From Cokeromyces recurvatus (lineage: Eukaryota > Mucoromycota > Mucoromycetes > Mucorales > Mucoraceae), in contig NW_026251387.1 in the NCBI RefSeq assembly GCF_025118155.1, forward strand, positions 1,767,501-1,831,500: a stretch of 64,000 bases of DNA, given 5' to 3'. Each line of letters starts with the position of its first letter. Positions within the stretch are counted from its first letter, which is position 1. The translations under genes and the position numbers were made by a program. Positions 58,861-64,000 of the stretch are shown here, one piece after another. The notes beneath the pieces were generated by a model. The model searched no databases, was not told the DNA's origin, and saw only the letters and a program-made list of their open reading frames with translations.

Positions 58861-60183
58861 TTATTGTTGTTTTTTCTCATCCATTGTTACATGAACGAAA
58901 GGGATTAAATTTAAAAAATATTCAATTTCCACTTTTCCCTTGATTTCTCTTATAGCTGATTCATGTCCACAAGCAACATAGAAATAATGTAAACTTATGC
59001 ACATCTAAAATAACTCTATGTTAACACGTTCTTTTTTTTTTCTTTTTTTTTTCTGGTAAACTTACTAAGATATGCCACCTATTATTACGTAATATAGTCA
59101 GTATGCTTTTATTTTTACTTACTTTTTTTTTTTTTGAAAATATTATAAACTTACCAAGCATGTAATTGAGGATTTGGAATATAATTAAAAATAAAACAAA
59201 AATTAGAATCAAATAACCATACGGAAATGGCTAATATTAAAAATAATGCTCCTTGATGAAATAGCTTGATGATTTGTTTGTTTTTGACATCTTTATAGAT
59301 CTTCAGTACAAAATAAAGATCACTCCACATTACTATACCAAATCTAGTAAATTACAAAAAAAAAAAAAAAAAAAAAATGAATGTCAGATTCCTTTCTTTC
59401 TTCATGTGTGTAATAATTCTCATATTTTACGATGTTTGAAACATAAAGAATTGAGTTGTTCCTTTATTCGCACTTGTAACATAAGTAGCAAACACACAAT
59501 AAAATGCAATACCGATTGTATAGAGTTTATTATTATATCCATGCTCATTCATTAAAGCCCACATAAGATAACATGCAGTCCATACCATAGGTACCTTTTA
59601 TATACACGTTTATATAAAATATAATAGTTGACGACAAGCATTATAATAGACTTACTTCATCCCACATTTGATGCTGAAATTGTAAAGTTGCATGAAATAA
59701 TATACTAAATTAGATCATTTAAATATATATATATATATATAAAAGGGGGGAAAAGTAAATATGTGAGTAATGCTCTTTTATTACCTTCCAATACCAACAA
59801 TGACGATTAATAAATAACTAAATGATAATTTCCAGCCAAGTGACTTATGATGAAGTGCTACGCCAAGTAAACCTAACGCAACCATAGCTAAACTCTAAAA
59901 TATATATATATATATACATATTTATAGTGTATGCATACATATACTTGTACATTATTTACAACTATTATTATATAATTACTGAAATTGTATTCCAAAATTC
60001 TGCTATGTAATATGAATGTACATAATTCTTTTCACACCTAAATCAAAATAATTATTCAACATGTATTACAGATATGAAATGATTATTTCTCTCTCTCTCT
60101 CTCTTTTATTACCAATCCACTGAACTTGTAATTGGGCCCCAAAAACCAATGGATTGATCTGTTACTTTTTGTTGCATTGCCAT
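58861..60183 (-). CDS. Alkaline ceramidase (Ypc1/Ydc1/ACER family)
   Basis: About eight small exons, roughly 280-290 residues, start at 60183 (MAMQQKVTDQSIGFWGPITS). It hydrolyses ceramides to a sphingoid base and fatty acid in the ER or Golgi membrane. The opening GFWGPITSSVDWCEKNYVHS and YYIAEFWNT match the family exactly, followed by ALGLLGVALHHKSLGWKLSF, then VGIGSILFHATLQFQHQMWD (the SxxxH metal-site region, GIGS-FHATL), EVPMVWTACYLMWAL, NPQLHAWWHILVS (the C-terminal His pair), and a polar tail. Seven transmembrane helices are expected. The conserved Ser, Asp and three His residues are all visible. Exon borders in the middle third are less certain because of long homopolymers. A telomere-like repeat lies 88-137 bp upstream. 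Confidence 0.88.
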
Positions 60184-60270
60184 ATAAATTGAATTTATAG
60201 TTAATAATAAAAAAAAAGAGAAAAAGAGGAAGAGGAAAAAAAAAAGGCAGGCTAGGTAAGCAAGAAGCAA

Positions 60271-60320
60271 GGGTAGGGTAGGGTAGAGTCTTAAAGGGTT
60301 AGGGGTAAGGGTAAGGGTAA
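60271..60320 (+). repeat. Interstitial telomere-like G-rich repeat
   Basis: The + strand reads GGGTA three times, then GGGTAGAGTCTTAAA, then GGGTTAGGGGTAAGGGTAAG. Units close to the fungal telomere repeat TTAGGG are clustered in about 50 bp. It is in the upstream region of the ceramidase gene and downstream of the gene at 60455-61205. It could be a binding site for a TTAGGG-binding regulator, or a telomere scar. Confidence 0.75.
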
Positions 60321-60454
60321 GAAGAAAAAAAGATTATAAATAAAAGAGTGGGGAAGAAAAAAAAAAGGAGAGAATTCGGAAAGACAGACAGCCGATTAAA
60401 ACATGATCAATCGGCACAAATAATATTGTTTATTTTATTTTATTTTTTATCTAT

Positions 60455-61205
60455 TTACATACCAATATTATCCATCCATTGGATTACATGATTAAAAGCA
60501 TTTTTATCTTCTTCATTAAGCTTAATATGATCGACGCAATCATTATTTAGAAAATTAGGTAAACAAGAAGAAGAAGAGGAGATGATTAGAATTGGAAAGT
60601 AAGGTTCAAACTCACTTGTAGGGTAAAGCTTATTTAACAAATAACTATGAATGGATTTTTCATGTTTTAACATAATTAAGCCAGAAACAGGTTTGTTGGA
60701 AACAAATTTTTGTGAAATACGGCATGCTATTTCACCTGAACTAATCATTAAAGGTGGAAAAAATGAAAGTTCTGAAGTTGCCTGTTTCAATTCTTATCAT
60801 ATGAAATAAATTAGAAATAATATATTATCACATATAAATATGCATTACCCTCATAACAAGTCTTTAATGGTTCCTTATCCTTACTATCATCAGGTAAAGA
60901 CATAAGAATGGAAATAGTTGAATAACCTTCTTTACTAAATTGAGTTTGCCACCATTTTCTAATTTATTATTTCAATATCTTGTTATGAACAAATAAAAAA
61001 AAAATCTCTTCTCTTACACTGCTTTTTCCTGTTGACTTTTTTCATTCTCTGTTTTAATTGTATTTAATAAAAGAATAGGCGTTGGTCTTTGTAAACTGCA
61101 AGTTTCGGATGCATTCATCTTTGTTAACATAAACTTATTTCTCTTGAAAAACAAGTACTTTAGCGATATCGCATTATAATTAACTCTTTTTGATAGAATA
61201 AACAT
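60455..61205 (-). CDS. Unknown protein with possible mitochondrial targeting and alpha/beta-hydrolase-like core
   Basis: Three exons (61205-61018, 60958-60849, 60792-60455) give 211 residues in phase. The N-terminus (MFILSKRVNYNAISLKYLFF, then KRNKFMLTKM) is basic and hydrophobic without acids, as in a mitochondrial presequence. The rest alternates strand and helix segments: RPTPILLLNTIK, KWWQTQFSKEGYSTISILMS, FFPPLMISSGEIACRISQKF, SGLIMLK, and FPILIISSSSSCLP. This order resembles a Rossmann-like or alpha/beta-hydrolase fold, with GEIAC where a nucleophile elbow would sit, but the usual G-x-S-x-G motif is absent. I do not recognise a family. The ATG at 61205 is the first in frame. Confidence 0.55.
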
Positions 61206-62087
61206 GATATAATCTAATTGGACAGTTTAAAAAAATAATAATAATAATAATAATAATAACAACAACAACAACAACAGACACCCACACACGTTATTGCTGA
61301 ATTTTGCGTAACTTTGATGATGTGTCGGATTTTTTTTTTTTTTGGCGAATAATATTATAATAAGAAGTATAGCATAGTTGACTTTGAAAATAATACAATC
61401 AATATAAGCTGTATATGATTAGGTATTTAATATGATAGAAGAATTATGCATTATTTCTGGTAGAAATATAGAAACTGAATAATGCCACCTTTTTCTTCTT
61501 CTTCTTCTTCTTTAAGGGAAACATTCTAAAGAGAAGAAATTCAATATGTTTACTTGGAACAATGTCGTCAAAAAAAAAAAAAGCTAATGCCAAAGAACAT
61601 TTCTAATAAACTTTAAATTGTCTGAACTGCTTATTTTTTTTTAGGGGGGAGGAAAAAAAAAAGAAGAAGAAGAAAAAAAAAAAGAATGGAATTATTAACA
61701 TGTGATTTATTAAGTGTTGTAATATTAGTATACACATTCTCTTATATTTGACTAAATTCAAGATAGTTAATCATATTAACTAATTTGAAGCAGTCTAGTA
61801 AAAGAAGAAACACTTGTTACTAAAATATGTATTTAGCGCTAGATGAAAAGAAAGCAAAGATTAACAAGTGATAAGGTTATATAATTACAATTAAAGAACA
61901 TAGATTGTATTCATTGACTATGTAAAGTCACTCTTCTTTATGCTATAAAGTACTTCTTCTAAAGCATTTAATTTCAACACGTGTTGTTATTAGAGGAAAT
62001 CAAGTTTTCCTTCTTGTACAACCACTTTAAATCAGTGTGCAAGTAAAAGAAATTCATTTAAATTTCTCTCCTTTCTTCCTTGTAATA
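61206..62087. other. Intergenic region between divergent genes
   Basis: AT-rich with AAT/AAC repeats near 61240-61275 and poly(T) tracts. A GTG-initiated extension of the following gene (from 62037) is possible in frame but the ATG at 62088 is preferred. No gene seen. Confidence 0.4.
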
Positions 62088-63872
62088 ATGAATAATTCAA
62101 CATTCTTTTATGATAATAACTTTTATCAACGTAGACCTTCTTTAACGACGATATGTCCACCACCAGACAAAAGGAAGCAACGACATGGTAGATTCTCAAA
62201 TAAAAAGACAACTACAACTCATAGACTCAAATATAACGATAATACCAGGTTTTATAAGCATTTACTTGATATGTCATTTATTCAACTCATAGGCTGGACC
62301 TATCTTATGATCTGTCTTTGTCTCTCTACATTGCATCTATTCAAATCATTCTATCATTCAGGTAGGTTTGAAAATATGAAATAAACATACTTTATTATCT
62401 TCTATTCATATTTACATAAAGAAGACTCTACCACGCATTGGGATCATAGACTCATGGAAAGACAACAACTGAAGGAGTCTTCCTTAAATGAATTATTGCC
62501 TGAATTTCTTTTATCGAAAATATTTAGTAAATCATCTTCGATTGTTAATTATCATCACAATAATCTTATCATTCGTCCTTATTGGTTTACAGCTTCTATA
62601 AAACCTGTTCAAGATGACACTTTAACATTAGCTACTGTAGTAGAATCAAAAGATTTAAATCATTTAATAAAACTAGCTGAACTTTATCAAGGTAAAGTAA
62701 ATAGGACAAAAGATAGCACTATGTGGATAGCATAGTAAAGTATATACATATATACCATACACATAGATACAAATATACATACACATATATACAAATATAC
62801 ATAGTAAAATATATACATATATACCATACACATATATATATACATACAGGCTCTATTTCAGCTACATTACTAGTTCCTTCCACAACTGGGATGATGGATA
62901 ATGAATATATACGACAACAATTAAGACAAATACGTCACATCTATGAAACGACATCTATACTAAAACGTCATGTAGATCTTCATCTTGTTCTTCAGCCTGA
63001 TATGAATCCAAGTAGTAATAGAATGAGTTATCAACAAGCACGTAATCTGGCTCGTTTATTTGGTCGTACAGATTATATTGCCTTTATTCCTGTTTCAATA
63101 CTTTGGATAACAACCCATATTAAAGATTCATTTAAAGACCATCAATCTATATTAAAAGAAGGAAATGTACTCGTTATTCCAACATTTGGATTTACATTTG
63201 ATGAACAGCAGAATCTTACTTTACCTATAGATAAGCAGTCTATCACTGAATGGGTAGAGGAAGGTAAAATAGGATTATTAGATGAACACTATGAACTCAA
63301 TCATGGTCCTACATCTTATTTACATTGGAAAGAGGCAGTAGAACCTTATCTTGTACCAACATATGATACTCAGTATGGTCCTATTTATATCTTTTCAAGG
63401 TTAAATCATCCATGGTATACACACGCATTCATATATGTATATATGTGTTTATATACATGTTCAAAAATTTTTTTTTGTTTAACATACAATAGGTGTGAAG
63501 AGAGATTTGAAGACGATCTAGCATCGTGTCTTTATACTACTTATTTAGCAGGTGCTGATTTATGGGTTTTACCTAATGATTTTGTAATTAGAACACATTA
63601 TGATGAGACTGTCTTGTCTACTCTGCAAGTAAGTTTTATGTATGTATACATGCTTACTTTACTTACGATTCATACTCTATAAGCAACGGAAAATATACAA
63701 TAGATTGGTTAGAAGATATAGAATTGAACAGTGTGTATTCTATGCAAGACAATTTGATCAATATCAGGCTACATTCAATAAAACACAGCATATTAAACAA
63801 GAATGTTCAAAAGTAATTTTCACTCTACAAAAGGAAAAAATAATTTCTGATTTCTTATTGACAAATAAATAA
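62088..63872 (+). CDS. GT49/LARGE-like glycosyltransferase, type II membrane protein
   Basis: Five exons (62088-62361, 62422-62691, 62850-63414, 63493-63628, 63684-63872) give 477 residues. The N-terminus is polar and basic for about 65 residues, then one helix (IGWTYLMICLCLSTLHLF), a stem, and a lumenal domain: the Golgi type II layout. In the domain, TLATVVESKDLNHLIKLAEL resembles the GT49 (B4GAT1/LARGE C-terminal) start, HVDLHLVLQ and DYIAFIPVSIL stand where the metal-binding Asp motif is found, and YGPIYIFSR, then FEDDLASCLYTTYLAGADLW and VLPNDFVIRTHY match the conserved end. The classical DxD is not obvious. GT49 enzymes add glucuronic acid; the fungal acceptor is unknown. Intron 2 is a TA/CATA microsatellite. 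The ATG at 62088 is chosen over a GTG at 62037. Confidence 0.72.
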
Positions 63873-63912
63873 AATAGAATATTTGAAACGAAGAAGAACT
63901 ATTCTTATCCAA

Positions 63913-64000
63913 TCAAATTTTTTCATCTTTTAATTCAACATTACACATTCTGACTTTCTTACGTAAAATTTTAATACCCCACTTATATTCTTTATTATAT
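63913..64000 (-). CDS. Possible C-terminal end of a gene continuing past the right edge
   Basis: On the minus strand an open stretch enters from the edge and runs to a TGA at 63913-63915; it reads YNKEYKWGIKILRKKVRMC and ends ELKDEKI. The residues look coding rather than homopolymer-derived, and the position, 40 bp after the stop of the + gene, fits the convergent spacing seen elsewhere in the window. Only 28 codons are visible, so no function can be given. Confidence 0.35.
   Translation of the reverse strand, partial: YNKEYKWGIKILRKKVRMCNVELKDEKI

Noticed and set aside
62037..62087. Upstream GTG start for the GT49-like gene
   Set aside because: An ATG with good context lies at 62088; non-ATG initiation is not needed.
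1..64000. tRNA and rRNA genes
   Set aside because: No stretch with a convincing T-loop plus acceptor stem or ribosomal core sequence was found by eye; a covariance-model scan would settle this.

Overview
The window is a stretch of a fungal nuclear genome. It is very AT-rich, with compact intergenic regions, many short GT-AG introns and many long homopolymer runs. Gene content points to an early-diverging filamentous fungus, most likely Mucoromycota (Mucorales-like). It combines fungal families (WOPR/Gti1-Pac2 regulator, Dlt1, bZIP with DUF3425, HPP membrane protein, ATP-type PEP carboxykinase) with genes that yeasts have lost or simplified (a Gemin8-like SMN-complex subunit, a FANCA-like protein, a five-TOG XMAP215, a GT49/LARGE-like glycosyltransferase). 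No species can be named from the sequence alone. All gene models were spliced by hand; most were checked by GT/AG borders, frame continuity and a total length divisible by three.

Layout, 1-9 kb: the 5' end of the proteasome ATPase RPT2 (-), INO80 subunit Ies6/INO80C (+), an ankyrin protein (-), a LEA-2-like membrane protein (+), Dlt1 (-), an NKAPD1-like RS-rich protein (+), the kinetochore histone-fold protein CENP-W (-) and a polyglutamine bZIP factor (-). 9-17 kb: a decayed Tc1/IS630-type transposon with recognisable inverted ends, a secreted eight-cysteine protein, a GATA-like factor and a second decayed transposase. 17-25 kb: one 14-exon gene for a 2229-residue XMAP215/ch-TOG microtubule polymerase. 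25-42 kb: a second secreted eight-cysteine protein, an AVT/SLC38-type amino acid transporter, the kinetochore subunit DSN1, WDR83, Gemin8-like, FANCA-like, a long-chain acyl-CoA synthetase and ataxin-10. 42-51 kb: a small orphan ORF, a small PPxY membrane protein, TRM10, a YjbQ/UPF0047 protein, an HPP protein and a BAG-domain co-chaperone. 51-64 kb: a 3-kb intergenic region, PEP carboxykinase, a WOPR regulator, alkaline ceramidase with a telomere-like G-rich repeat in its upstream region, an unknown mitochondrial-looking protein, a GT49-like glycosyltransferase and a possible partial gene at the right edge.

The genes are mainly housekeeping and do not form one pathway. Functional themes recur: chromosome segregation (CENP-W, DSN1, XMAP215, perhaps ataxin-10), RNA processing (Gemin8, WDR83, NKAPD1-like, TRM10), and lipid or carbon metabolism (acyl-CoA synthetase, ceramidase, PEPCK). 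I found no tRNA, rRNA, CRISPR array or defence-type system. The items most worth follow-up are the short FANCA-like protein, the Gemin8-like protein, the paired cysteine-rich secreted proteins with a shared intron position, and the transposon with IR/DR-style ends.
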